This document shows positions 12,901-24,500 of a DNA stretch of 64,000 nt, piece by piece; the first letter of the stretch is position 1; each line of letters starts with the position of its first letter. The notes beneath the pieces are model-generated. The model was not told the DNA's origin and did no database searches. It saw only the letters and a list, made by a program, of their open reading frames with translations. This DNA comes from Phragmites australis. Taxonomy: Eukaryota; Streptophyta; Magnoliopsida; Poales; Poaceae. The stretch is taken from positions 17,973,001-18,037,000 of the forward strand of contig NC_084943.1 of NCBI RefSeq assembly GCF_958298935.1, in the 5' to 3' direction. Position numbers and translations under genes: made by a program.

Positions 12901-13393
12901 CACTATCCTGACAAGGGCTCCGGATCTTCTTGACGTAAGAGCTTTACACCCAGCACTGACGAATGCAACGGTAAGCCTTGTTGCGACCTCCACCAGACCA
13001 ACAACCACATTCTCCACGAGTGCCACCTTTGGAAGAATATGGTCAAAGCGGAGGCTGAGAAAGTGACCAAAAGGAAATAAGACCCAGGTCATGGCCCAGA
13101 GCAGGGACTCTAGCTCCAGCAGTAGCAAGGATGATATGGACCCAATTTCTTTTTAGTCGGATGAGAGGATGGTCAACCACATGTTCGGTGATTCCGCCTC
13201 CTACGAGTCCAAGCGACAGTATAAGATGGTGACTTGAGAAGTCTTAGCTACTGTACCCAAGAGTCGCCAGTTCGTTAAGTGGTCGAACATTGACATCTCC
13301 TTCAGCCAAGATGACTACCCTGAGAATTTTGTACAGCCAAGCCGCTTCCCGATAGTGGTCAAACCCACGATCAACAACTATAGGGTTACCTAA

Positions 13394-13765
13394 GTGCTTA
13401 TTGACGGAGGGAGTTCCTTGAACATCCTCTTCACAAGTGCACTCGAAGCGATGCTAGTCTCCCGATCTGCCATCAAATCGATTACACAAGCCTTCCACGG
13501 CATAATACCCGGATCATCGGCCACTCCCATTGACCATATATTGCTTCTTGTTACCTTCAGGAAGCACAATAACTTTTGGACGGATAAGATTATGTTTGAT
13601 GTGGTCGACTTCAAGACGGCATGCGACGCCATCTTGGGAAGACCTACTCTTTCCAAGTTTATCGAGGCCACGTATTACGCTTATCAGTGCGTGAACATCT
13701 TGGGACTTAAGGCAGTCATTACTGTCGGGGGCAACCCAAAAGCAGGCCTACACTACAATAAATAA
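13394..13765 (+). pseudogene. Ty3/gypsy aspartic protease remnant
   Basis: An open stretch of 123 codons begins MLIDGGSSLNILF, where D-G-G-S is the catalytic signature of Tat-type retroviral-like proteases. AILGRPTLSKF, the conserved flap-distal G-R-P motif, lies about 75 residues later. The residues needed for activity look present, but the frames before and after are broken. The segment would have processed the Gag-Pol precursor. Confidence 0.7.
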
Positions 13766-14059
13766 AGTCTGGATATGGCCATGCAGAATCAACCCGATAA
13801 GGTGACAAAAAAAACTCGAGGCCTAAGGCGATCGTGAAGTCCCACGGTGAAGTTAAAGTAGTTCCCTTGACTTGACAGAGCCCTCCAAGACCATTCGGAT
13901 CAGCTCTAACCAGGATCCCAAATAGGAACTCACACTCATCACCTTCCTCTAGGCAAACGTTGACGTGTTCGCATAGCAACCGTCTGATATGCCCAGTATC
14001 CCCAGGGAGATGATTGAGCATAAACTAGCTATCCAACCTAACGCAAAGCCAATCAAGCA

Positions 14060-14770
14060 GAAATTCTGACGGTTCACACCCAATCGGAAGGAAGCCATCA
14101 AAGAGGAAATCAAAAGACTCACTAAGGCAGGATTTATTCGAGAGGTGGATTACCCCGAATGGCTCGCCAACCTTGTCATGCTCAAAAAATCAAATGAAAA
14201 GTGGCGAATGTGTGTTGACTTCATCAACCTCAATAAAGACTGCCCTAAAGACATTTTCCCTCTACCACGAATATATCAGATAGTCGAATCCACCTTCGGC
14301 TGCAATTATACAAGCCTTCTCGATTCCTATTCTAATTATTACCAAATTAGCATGCATCCAGAAGACAAGGAGAAAACCTCCTTCATCACTCCGTTTGGAG
14401 TCTATTGATATGTCAAGATGCCATTCAAACTAAAGAATGCTGGCACCACATACCAACGGGGAATGCAGATAATGCTACATGACCAGATCGACCAGAATGT
14501 CTAGGCCCACGTTGAGGATCTCATCGTCAAAACCGAAAAGAAGGAAGATCTCATGTCTGACCTACAAGAGACATTCAACAACCTGTGCAATAATTGAGTC
14601 ATGCTAAACCTAGAGAAGTGCACATTCAGAGTCAATATGGGATAGCTACTCGGTTACCTGGTGTCATAATGAGGGATCGAAGTCAACCCTGAGGAAATCA
14701 AAGCCATTGAAGAGATCCAATCCCTCCAGGTCAGTATGAGAAGTTCAGAGATTAACCAGATGCATAGTGA
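14060..14770 (+). pseudogene. Ty3/gypsy reverse transcriptase remnant
   Basis: The frame reads EEIKRLTKAGFIREV, WRMCVDFINLNKDCPKD, PLPRI and SNYYQISMHPEDKEKTSF, the fingers and palm of a gypsy reverse transcriptase. In-frame stops follow FGVY (14406) and QNV. The catalytic YVDD box reads HVED, so activity is lost independently of the stops. RNase H is not recognisable because an LTR fragment begins around 14770. Confidence 0.75.
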
Positions 14771-15310
14771 ATGCACGTGATGTCATCTAGAGGGGGGGTA
14801 AATCGGTGTTTCCTAAAATTTAAAAATTCATAGCAGATTCAAGAGTCTGAATACTCCGGATCAATCCGGAGACTCCAGGTTGTACAAGATCCGGATACTC
14901 CGGGTGAACTCGGATAGTCCGAAAATAACAAGAAATCAAAAACTATGAATTTTAAGAATATCTAGTTGAGTATGTGAGTTACCACAGGTTCCAATCGATG
15001 TATGAGCTTCTTTTCAACAACCACCTATGGTCACAAACTCACAAACAAGTAGATTGAGGCAAACCGCCCAAAAGATCAACTAGAATAAGAAAGTATGCAA
15101 GAAAGTAAAGAATACAAGTATTTATTTCCCAAAGAAAGTATGCAAGAAAGTAAAAAAAAAAATCATCAGACTCGAGGTCAAATAAATCCGAAGGAAGGAT
15201 AATTGCCTCGCCTAGTCTTACTCGACTAGCATCCTCATGAGCTCCAGGACAAACCAGGATTTTTATAGAGAAACTTTCGAAGCCATCTATGAAATCATCA
15301 GATACCATAG
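14770..15310 (-). mobile_element. LTR fragment nested in the gypsy element
   Basis: Starting with GTCATCTAGAGGGGGGGT this block resembles the ends of the LTRs at 53043 and 55296 (AGTGCCTAGAGGGGGG). It carries the same type of motifs (GGATACTCCGG, ATCCGGAGACTCC). It separates the reverse transcriptase and integrase parts of the surrounding element. Only the terminal part of an LTR is present, in the same minus orientation as the relatives at 53-57 kb. Confidence 0.55.
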
Positions 15311-15539
15311 TCTAAGGAGCCGTGGTCTACAAGACCTATAATCAGCTCAAGGGCTCACCAGGGATTGACGCAATCCACAATACCTTCAAGATTGAGTTGT
15401 GCCTGAAGATGATGCACTAACCGAGCAAATTTCCCATCGATCCAGGATATATACCTTGGTGGGCGGTGCCCTCTATTGAAAAGGTGCTCATGTAGTACTC
15501 ATGAAATGCATCTCTCAGAAGCAGGGTAGAGAACTACTC

Positions 15540-16560
15540 AAAGAAATTCATGGAAGGGGCAGAGGTCACGCTTCCTTCTAAACCCTGGTCGGGAAATCAT
15601 TTAGACAAGGTTTCTATTGTCCTACGACTCTTCATGATGCGAACGACTTGGTCAAAAAATGTTCCATCTGTCAATTCCACAGCAGACACGTACATTAACC
15701 TGCTCAAGCCCTATAAATGATCCCCTTATCTTGGTCATTCGTGACTTGGGAGCTGGATATTCTAGGGCCCTTCTCGGCAGCGTCCGAGGGCTTCAAGTTC
15801 CTATTCATCATAATTGACACATTCGCTAAGTAGATTGAAGCTGGTCCAATAGACAAAATCATTTCGATAGCTGCCAAGAAGTTTATCATGAAAAGCGTCA
15901 TGACAAGGTTTGACGTCCCAAATAGGATTATCACCGACAACGGTACTCAATTCTTCAATGCGGCATTCCTCAATTACTATGAAGGACTAGACACTACAGT
16001 TTGCTTTGCATTTATGGCTCATCCACAAAGTATTGGGCAGGTAGAATGGGCAAACGGTCTAGTGTTTCAAGGAATTAAGACTCGCGTCTTTAACCGCTTA
16101 TTTGTCTACGCTAAAGATTGGGCTTTTGAGTTGTCTAATGTGCTCTAGGCACTTCGAACGACATCTAGCAGGGCGACGGGTGAAATACCTTTCTTCTTAG
16201 TCTATGGAGTAGAATCAATGCTACCCTGTGAGCTAAAGATCAAATCCCCCCGAGTCAAACTATACGCCGACAAGAATGAAATTTTGAAAAGGCAGGACAA
16301 CCTCAATATTCTCATAGAAAAAAGGACGCAAGTGCTGATTAGACCAGCACAATACTAGCAAGCTCTCCAGTGCTACCACGATAAAAACATCCGTAAAAGA
16401 TCCTTCGAACCCAGAGATCTAGTTCTACGACTCGTATAGAGCCAGAAAAACAACAATAAGCTATCTCCAAAGTGGGAAGGTTCTTATATGATGGTTGAAT
16501 CTAACTGACCAGGGTCACATAGGTTAGCTATGAAGGGTGGTCAAGTCCTTCAAAAAAGTA
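15540..16560 (+). pseudogene. Ty3/gypsy integrase remnant
   Basis: The zinc-binding H..H..C..C region is visible (GREL, GRGRGHASF, then CSICQFHSRH at about 15660). The core follows with WELDILGPF, ITDNGTQFFNA and GQVEWANGLV, so all three acidic catalytic residues (D, D, E) can be identified. Stops interrupt it at FAK (about 15830), after LSNVL (16147) and near the C-terminus. The longest open part is 15888-16148. Non-functional. Confidence 0.75.
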
Positions 16561-16599
16561 CTTAGGATAGATTTTGTAATATTAGTTGTCATATTACAC

Positions 16600-17600
16600 A
16601 AGTTAGCATATGTCATTTTACCTATTTTGATCCAATGACTTTAGGAGCAGAGATAAGACAATATTCGAGTACTTATGCCCATACATGCAATCAGATTTCT
16701 AAACTGCCCATCCAGGAATTTTCCCCAATAACCAGTCAGGAGCTTCACATATACTTGGACTACAGAGCTTGTCGTGCATGCCATATTTCTAACATAAGAG
16801 AAGGACATCTTTTAGGGACCGCGGAGAAACTTATCATGTCCCTGAGTGCCTAAAAACTAATATGCTTTTCGCTTGAAGCCTGGCCTAAGGTCATCGCAAT
16901 GAACATCCTGACAAGAGATCTTGAAACTCCCTAAGCTACTCGAAAGAAACAAAGGTCGAACGCTTGTTTGAAATTTTCTTGTATTCACGAGAGATTCATA
17001 GTCATACATAGATGTTGCAGTAGAAATATGTTACTTTCATTTGATACAATTTTGAGCTCTTTTATAGATAAGCTAAAGGAAAATGGATTTCAAGAGGCCC
17101 TAAAAATCTACTAGATGTTGTGCATCAAGAGGAAGGAGAGACTTCCCTGACTCTCTCCATTCATCGACACCGATGGAGAGGATGAGGTCATCGGAGAGGC
17201 CCTAGCTCCCTACTGAGCTCGCTGGTGTTCCTACCCGACCATCGATATCTCCGACGATGATGAGTTTAGGAGAAGCATTGCCTCCTCCCTGACCCAACGG
17301 CGTCACTCTCCTGGCTCCTCCCTTCCCTCCAGCTTCACCGGCATTGCCCGATGACGAAGGGGATGAAGCGGCCAACGCCTTGCCGTCTTTAACGAAGATA
17401 CTATCGGACGCCTCCTTTTTCTCCACCACAGCCATCACCTCTTCTTCCAGTATTTCCACATCCATGAGGACCCATTGCACTTCACTTTTGACCTGGGACG
17501 ACCATGAGGACACCAGGGGCTTGCCGTCTTTAACAGGGACGCCGTTGGCCACCGCCTTCTCTTAACCTTCTTGTCGAAGGAGATGTCGATAACCTCCACA
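16600..17600. other. Spacer with one unassigned minus-strand frame
   Basis: The minus-strand frame 17552-17202 (116 codons) contains two related segments, NGVPVKDGKPL and SIFVKDGKALA, that come from a short DNA duplication (CTTGCCGTCTTTAAC at about 17380 and 17520). I do not recognise the protein and cannot say whether it is expressed. It might be flanking DNA moved along with the transporter pseudogene. Confidence 0.35.
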
Positions 17601-17617
17601 TTACGCTAGAACATCTC

Positions 17618-18480
17618 ATGGCGGGGCGGTTCATCACCGGCATCAGGGTCAGGTACGCGCTCGTCATCGCGCCAGTCTATGCCTCGGAGATCGCCCAGGC
17701 GTCCTCACATGGCCTCCTCACCTCTCTTCCCGAGGTAAGCTATGAGCTTGCATTGGAAACGTGTCGATGTTCTAAACAAAAGTAAATCGGATTAACAATT
17801 TACACAGTCTGTGTGGACTGATGATTTGAATCTCCTTTTTGAAGATTTTTATCAACATGGGGGTGATGCTGAGCTATGTGTCCAACCTCGCTCGGGGTTG
17901 CCGGTGCACCTGTTGTGGCGGATGATGTTCACGGTGGGGGCGGTGCCCACCATGTTCTTGGCGGCTAGCGTGCTAACCATGCTGGAGTCACCGCGGTGGC
18001 TCGCCATGGAGTCCATTCGGCCATGAAGTACACCAATGTCGACCCCTCCCACGAGCGACATGGCAAGCGGTCCAACGAGGAAGAAGGCGTTGGCGAGCAC
18101 GATGGTGCGGCGTCGGCCGAGGCGGTCGGAGGTCCATCCCGCCAGCAGCGCGCCAACGAGCGAGTAGATGCTGATGACCCACGATAGCACCTCGATCTAT
18201 GCATCACTCACCCAAAGGTCCTCTGCCATGAAGATATGTGCGCCGCTCATCACCGCCACATCTGCCATTGGCGTGCATCGTACGTGTAACTCAATGCATA
18301 TGTACATATATGTAAAGATACTAATCTAGCAAGAGGATACATATTGTAGCCAATGAAGATGGAGGTCATGGAGGCGAGCACGGAGCAGAAGAAGGGGCAC
18401 TTTTTGCACTTCACCGGAGGCGAGGCACCGGCGTCGGGCTTGGTGAGCAGCGGCGCCTCGGCGTCCAACCGGCACGCCAT
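17618..18480 (-). pseudogene. Polyol/monosaccharide transporter pseudogene with flipped segment
   Basis: The N-terminal part reads on the minus strand. It starts MACRLDAEAPLL at 18480 and continues to LASMTSIFIGY. After an intron, exon 2 starts at 18261 with VAVMSGAHIFMAEDLW, then an in-frame TAG at 18199-18197, then VISIYSLVGALLAGWTSDRL and GRRRTIVLANAFFLVGP. These are helices 1-3 of a major-facilitator PLT-type transporter with the RxGRR loop. The next part of the same protein lies on the opposite (plus) strand: 17618-17734 reads AGRFITGIRVRYALVIAP, ending at a GTAAGC donor, and 17845-18007 reads FINMGVMLSYVSN, then after a frameshift WRMMFTVGAVPTMFLA and SPRWLAM. The exon 1 donor is AT instead of GT (18344-18343). 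The C-terminal half was not found. Non-functional. Confidence 0.75.
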
Positions 18481-20182
18481 GGCTAGCTCAGCTTGTCCCG
18501 GGTGGCGCCATGTGCACACGAGGACAACGTACTGGTCGAGTAATTATCCGGGGCCCAAGGGCGTCGCGAACGTAGATAGATATGGGCTGGCCGATGACGT
18601 GGCGGCGTGCGGTGCTCTCCAAAAGTAAAAAAAAAAGTAGCACGGCCTCTCTTTGTTGAACAATAGTATGATCAACATAGTTTATTTGAATTAAAATTTG
18701 TATTTAAAAAGTATGCGAAATAAGGGAGATAAGAGAATTAATAAATAGATAGGTATTAGATAGAAGGGATAAACTATCGAGATTGTACATGTGTAAGAAC
18801 ACACAGAGTTGTATTTCCTATTGATCTTGCCAGAAGATGTGCCATATATATTCATTTGCGACGTGAAAAAATATTTCTTCCGGCATTTACGCGAGAAAAG
18901 TCAAGCACAAGGTACGAAATGGACACATCCATATAGATAATAGATCCATGGATGCTTAATTTGACAGATTAAAGTCAAATTAGAGAGAGGTACATACACT
19001 TCTTGAAGTCCCAAATGTTCTCTTCTCTACGCAATATAGTTTGCCACGCTCACGGCTGACCAAGATCGGCACGGTTTTTATAGTCGAAATAAAAAGCGAC
19101 CTAGTTCTTCTTTTTATCCTTCTTTATATAAAGACATGTAGCTATCTTGCGTATTCTTAGAAGGGAAAAAACGACATATGTTAGTTACCAAATACACCCT
19201 TGGCAGAGGCTTGCTAGGTAGTAGGCATCCTCCTAGAGAAAAGAACACAGCACTTGATGACGTTCCGGTGTTTGAAAAATTAAGTAAAACGAAATTTTAT
19301 TTGGACGAGTGTTATGTTAGAAACTAGCACTGCATGGATCAGCTTATGACTAACCGTGGACACCAACATAGAAATACGCAGGTCTCTTGTGATAGGACAT
19401 GGATGATAGCAATGGCCGGACCCTACACGAGTATTTGTAGGAATAGCTAAATGCTCATGTATTGTAATGATAATATAAATATTGAATATGATAATATAAT
19501 GTATAAACTTAAGATATGAAAAGTAGATGTATAATAGTATTCGCTAACTTTTAGTTTAATTTTTTTTATTAGTAAAGTGATTATATATTCATAGCAGGTA
19601 ACCAGATGGAGAGATTGGAGGATGTGAATGGATAGTAAAAATAGTTAAATTATTTGAATTTTAAGGATTTATTATACGAGGAAAGAATGATGTGGGAATC
19701 AGGTGGTGTTTTATATGGTAGAGATTCCTAGCATCGACAGCTTCCGATGGTGAAGAAATTCAGAAGGCGGTTGCTGAAGATTTGGGTCGCGTGACTCATG
19801 TTTCTGAGCAACATTTATACTTTCTTTTTTGAACAATGAACTTTTATATTTTTGTCCTGCATACGTCACTCGACGATAAGTTGTCGTCGAAGCAAATCTT
19901 TGATATTTTGAAGCAAGCTCCTTGGCAAATATATCTCACAGGACCAGCAGTTCTTGTCTGGTTGCAGTTTGAAGGCAATAATATCCATGTGTTCCTGACT
20001 CCTTGATAGGGATCAGGGACCGAGCTTCATTGAGGCTAAAGGTGGCCATGGCTCTCTTTTAGTAGAAAATTTCTATAGAAAACACTCATTTTTATCACAT
20101 TTATATTGACACGAACACTAAAAATGACTATATATATATATTCTACAGTATACTCATGGTAGTTTATGTCTGCGCATACCTA
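18481..20182. other. Spacer without recognised gene
   Basis: No coding frame with family features was found on either strand. Several homopolymer-rich AT stretches are present. Nothing else is supported. Confidence 0.5.
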
Positions 20183-20640
20183 CAAGTTGTAACTCACAGT
20201 GTTTCAGATTGTAGCTAGGGGACGTGTGCAGTGCGAATAACAAGTTGTAACTCACAATGTTAGCTTCTCGTGTTGCAATTATGTATTTATACACGTGAAG
20301 TTGTAACTGGTCTACCTAACAAGTTGTAACTCACAGTGTTTCGAGTTGTAACAGACGATGTGCGCAGTACGAATAATAAGTTGTAATTCACAGTATTAGT
20401 TTCTCGTGTTGCAATTATGCATTTCTGGACGTAAAGTTGTAACTGGTCTATCTAACAAGTTGTAACTCACGGTGTTTCGAGTTGTAACTGAGGGATGTGT
20501 GCAGTGCGAATAACAAATTGTAACTCACAGTATTAGCTTCTTATATTGCAATTATGTATTTCTGGACGTGAAGTTGTAACTTACAGTGTTTCAAATTATA
20601 ACTGAAGGATGTGCGCAGTACGAATAGCAACTGCGCATAG
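20183..20640. repeat. Minisatellite, about 136-bp unit
   Basis: CAAGTTGTAACTCACAGTG or a close variant recurs at 20183, 20320, 20456 and (diverged) 20570, giving periods of 137, 136 and about 115 bp. Each unit also has a GTGCAGTRCGAATA segment and a GTGTTGCAATTATG segment. Inside each unit the shorter motif GTTGTAAC occurs three to four times, suggesting the unit itself grew from a smaller repeat. Confidence 0.85.
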
Positions 20641-21513
20641 ATGTATATGTATAACCTCCCAATCTCCGCCACCTGTAGGGCTGACCGGAAACAGAAATAT
20701 ATATATATTTCCTCTCAAGCTCCGCCACCTGTAGGGCTGGCCGGAAACATACATAAATCAGAGAGATATTTTTATTTATGTTGTGAGATATGGCTGGGAT
20801 GGGAGCTGACTGAGTTGGGAGATTTTTGCATCCTCAGATGTGTTGCAAGGCTCCCCAGCTCAACAGCTAACGTACAAAACGTCTTGTTCAAACCAAAAAG
20901 ACGATTTCATTCCAGTGACATGTTTGCCATCGAGTCAACTGAGAACATTGTCGAACTGATCCAGGAATTTATGTAATTTCGTAAGGATTTAACTTGTTGC
21001 CACTCTGTCTTTCTTAGCTATTGGTTCGGACATTAGATCGTTAATCATCATCTCACATGGAAATTCATCCATTAGCACTTAGCAGCGATTGGGATGTATC
21101 AGACTTGGACCTGTCTTTCGTAGCATGCGTGATTTCCCGTCTGTGTTGCAGCTGAGCTACTTGTCTATAGAGGAATCGTACACCACAAACTTCAGAAATC
21201 ATCAAACACTCAACAAAGCACCAAAGCTGCTGCATAAGAAATGGACAATATCGACGCGGATAAACGATAAACAAATCACCCACACTGAGGAATTATAGTA
21301 ACTACTATTCCCCAGATTACCATTATACTATATCTTTAAAACTTTCAGCCTGTGCATGATTCTGACATCTAGTACAGTCTTGGACTCTAGATAATCCAAA
21401 CAACAGGAAACAAAAGCAAGAGTCACATCATCCAGGAGCATAGTTTGCTTCAGGATACAGATACTGCCTCCCAGTTCCCAAACACATCGATGAATTTCTG
21501 GTTTCAGCTCAGT
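20641..21513. other. Region 3' of the SERP gene
   Basis: Part of this must hold the 3'UTR of the minus-strand SERP gene whose stop codon is at 21516-21514. No polyadenylation site can be fixed. A 56-bp duplication (CTCCGCCACCTGTAGGGCTG at 20664 and its GCTGG variant at 20720) lies at the far end. The frame at 20641-20976 has no recognisable protein features. Confidence 0.45.
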
Positions 21514-24500
21514 TTAAGCCATCCCGCCACTAGTCGCTGTCCTGATTATCTGAAACAAGGCTGCGAAGAAGGAAAAAAAGCATGCTGTCAGATTTCATTT
21601 TGATTGGATCACGATCTGCTCAACTTAGTAAACTAATGCATGTTCCTGACAATGCAAGTGTTTCTTTTCAAGGAAAATACATGCAAGCTAGATGATTGTC
21701 TCAAACACAAATGTAACAGAGATAAACAGAAAACATACAAGAAAAAATACTATCAACTACCCTACGAAGTTGAAGATAAACAAAATTGCAAATACATGAG
21801 GTAAAATTTGCATAGAATGATGATGTTTCATATGTACGGCATCTCAAATGAATTTCAAAACTTCACAATTTTGTCCAAAATTTATGCAAACAAGGGCCAA
21901 AACACTTTGGGAACAAATGCAAGGCGCTCCATTCTATTTTACATACTCTTGCAACTTGCAAGAACACATATATTTGTCAACAACCTTGCATCTGAAGCCT
22001 GTCATAGACAAGTAAATTTGAATAATCCAATATATCAACTTGGTAATAGTTACATCCAGTGAGAATGATGATATCCTTAATGACAAAAAGGTACCCGCCT
22101 TCAAATCTGGTCACAGTTTCCTAGTTTGGGTTACATGGTCAACAAGTACCAGAAAGTGTAGAAGATTAGGCAATTCTTAAAAATATGCAGTGAATAATGT
22201 TAAGAAAATCAACATGCGCTATCCAACAGATCCCATCATTGATAGGTAAAATGGTCAAAGATTCGTCTTGTCCACCAAAGTTTGAGCACCTTTAATGTGT
22301 CCTATGCTTATAGGCTAGTTATCCTCTACATACTGGAGGTGACCATACTAATAGTCACAACTCACGAAGGACTGGCATGAATAGTGGAAAAGACAATCAC
22401 TAAAAATGTGCAAACATGTAGTTCATGAATGCAAAATACTAATTCTCAGCATTCACAAAGCTGGTCAAATGGTTCTACAAAGCTGAAGGGTATGTATTAT
22501 GATGTATTTGTCATTCTAAAAACCACAAATCGACAATACAAGTAATGCATAAAAGTATCAAACAGAAATGGGACTAGCAAAGGATAGGTGCAAAGCTTAC
22601 ATGATCCAATGACCACAAAAATGAAGAATCCAAGCACCAAAGGCCCAACAGGGTAGTCATTTCCCTTTTTCACAGTAGTCTCAGGTACAGAACCTCTCTT
22701 CGTGATGTTCTTCTGAAACTTCGCGCTCTTCCTGTCAGCAAGACGCCTTGAAGTCGTCTGGGTGAAAGTAAATGAAATTAATTTAGTAACAGAATCAAAT
22801 ATAAGAGAGTTCTAAGTGGAGAGAGGTAACATAAGTGCGTCCACATCTTATGAACAGGAAATCTTTTTTATTCTTTGATATCACAATTGAAAAAACTAAC
22901 TTGTCTGCTAGCAAAATTAAACAATCGAAATTCTGATTCACTTAGGAATTAATCAATTAAGAGGAAAGGATCACAACTGAATCGTGTCAAATATATCTCC
23001 TATTCCCTTTCAGGATTGATAATGACATCAATTACTTGTATTTGGTACAAGACACCAGACAGAGAAAAAAATAACTAACAACACAAATAAAGTTTACTAA
23101 TTCCCTCTAACCTAACTGCTCAATAGCCCACTTCACCTGTCGAATACCAAAAATGGTTCATATGCACAAAACAATCTAAAACAAATGATGGTGGTTCAAC
23201 AACAAGAAACAGTGGCTACAATTCCAAGCACGCAAAATAACAAACATTAAGGAGGATACTGATTAGCGTAAGCTTAGATCACTGTGACACAACATCAGAA
23301 ATGCAGACAACTGTAAGCATTTGAAACAAAAACATCACTAGCCACAGTGCACCCAATTAAGACCACAAACGAAGATTACCAAAAACAATGCTTATGTTTT
23401 AGTCCCCTCTAAAGTTGGCAAAGATTACTTCCAAACAGGAAAACAGCCTACTCAGACACTGATATTTTTCTAGAATCGTACATCAAAATAATAATAACTT
23501 TTTTTTGTCAAAAAAGAAAATAATAAATTAATAATAACTAATCTTTGTTATTATGGATCAGACTTAAAACAGTGAAAAATAGCTTCAAACATCTAATTAC
23601 CTGAAAAAAAAAACACTAAGACTTAAACAGGTAGACATGCTAGTCATAGAACTGAAAAGCTACAATTAAAGTACCACAGTGCATGAACACAATCCATAAT
23701 ATTGCCTATTCCTTTAGTTTACTTGTTTATAACTCTATATAGGTGAAATCTTCATATTTTCAATTCAACATATGTCCAATTTTGTATTGCAATTAACTAT
23801 ACTGTTCTCCAAAAAAAAAATTCTAAGATCTTTTCATTTTCATTTTTTTACACAGGTCACATGTCCAAATCAGAAGATTATCTCCAGACTCCAGTGTAGA
23901 GGAACTAAATCCAAATTTCAGACATGGAAGTTAGAAAGCACAAATTCTCTTCAGCATTGCTTAATCCATGATGCAACATCTATACAGCAATCAAATTATC
24001 AAAGGCCAGTTTGGGGGGAGCTCTAAAACACGGATACGGCAGTTTGGTCACGTATCCACACCGGATAATGTATCTGATACGGATACGCCGCCAATACGCC
24101 ACCAATATGTATCCATGGAGTATCCGACCAAAAATAAATACAGAAAATTCATATATGTGGGCCGGTACGTATTGGTCCAGTTCGACGATACGGCCCAGCC
24201 CATACGAAGCCGATACATCAGTTGCTCTCGAGGCGCACAACACAGACGCTCCGTGACCTAGCAGCCTGGCACACGGGCGCAGGAGCACAGCAGCGGTGCC
24301 GCCTCCACGCCCGCAGCGACGACCCGGCGACAGGCCGCGTCGACAACCTGTCGGCGGCGACTGGCGAGGACCTCCACCGGCGACTGGCTTCCATTCTTTG
24401 CCTCGACCGAACCAGCAAGGCACATCCTCCACGCCCACAGTGACGACCGAGCGGCAGGCCACATCGATGACTTACCGACGACCAGTGAGGACCAGCACCA

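Larger units (their letters stand above)
10650..16600 (+). mobile_element. Decayed Ty3/gypsy element (Tat/Retand-like)
   Basis: The order gag, protease, reverse transcriptase, integrase on the plus strand defines a Ty3/gypsy element. Every domain is broken by in-frame stops and frameshifts. A probable 5' LTR ends near 11135. It has a TATA box in CCCTATATATACGG (about 10815) and then GTCCGAATCTATCTAAAA, and is followed by GCGCCGTCCTTGGGGG, which resembles the leader/primer site of Tat-lineage elements. No 3' LTR was identified. An LTR fragment of another family interrupts it at about 14770-15310. The lineage assignment comes from memory of protein style and is inference. Confidence 0.7.

Noticed and set aside
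20183..20640. CRISPR-like spacing of repeats
   Set aside because: Units are 136 bp and repeat as a whole; there are no short repeats with unique spacers, and the DNA is plant nuclear.
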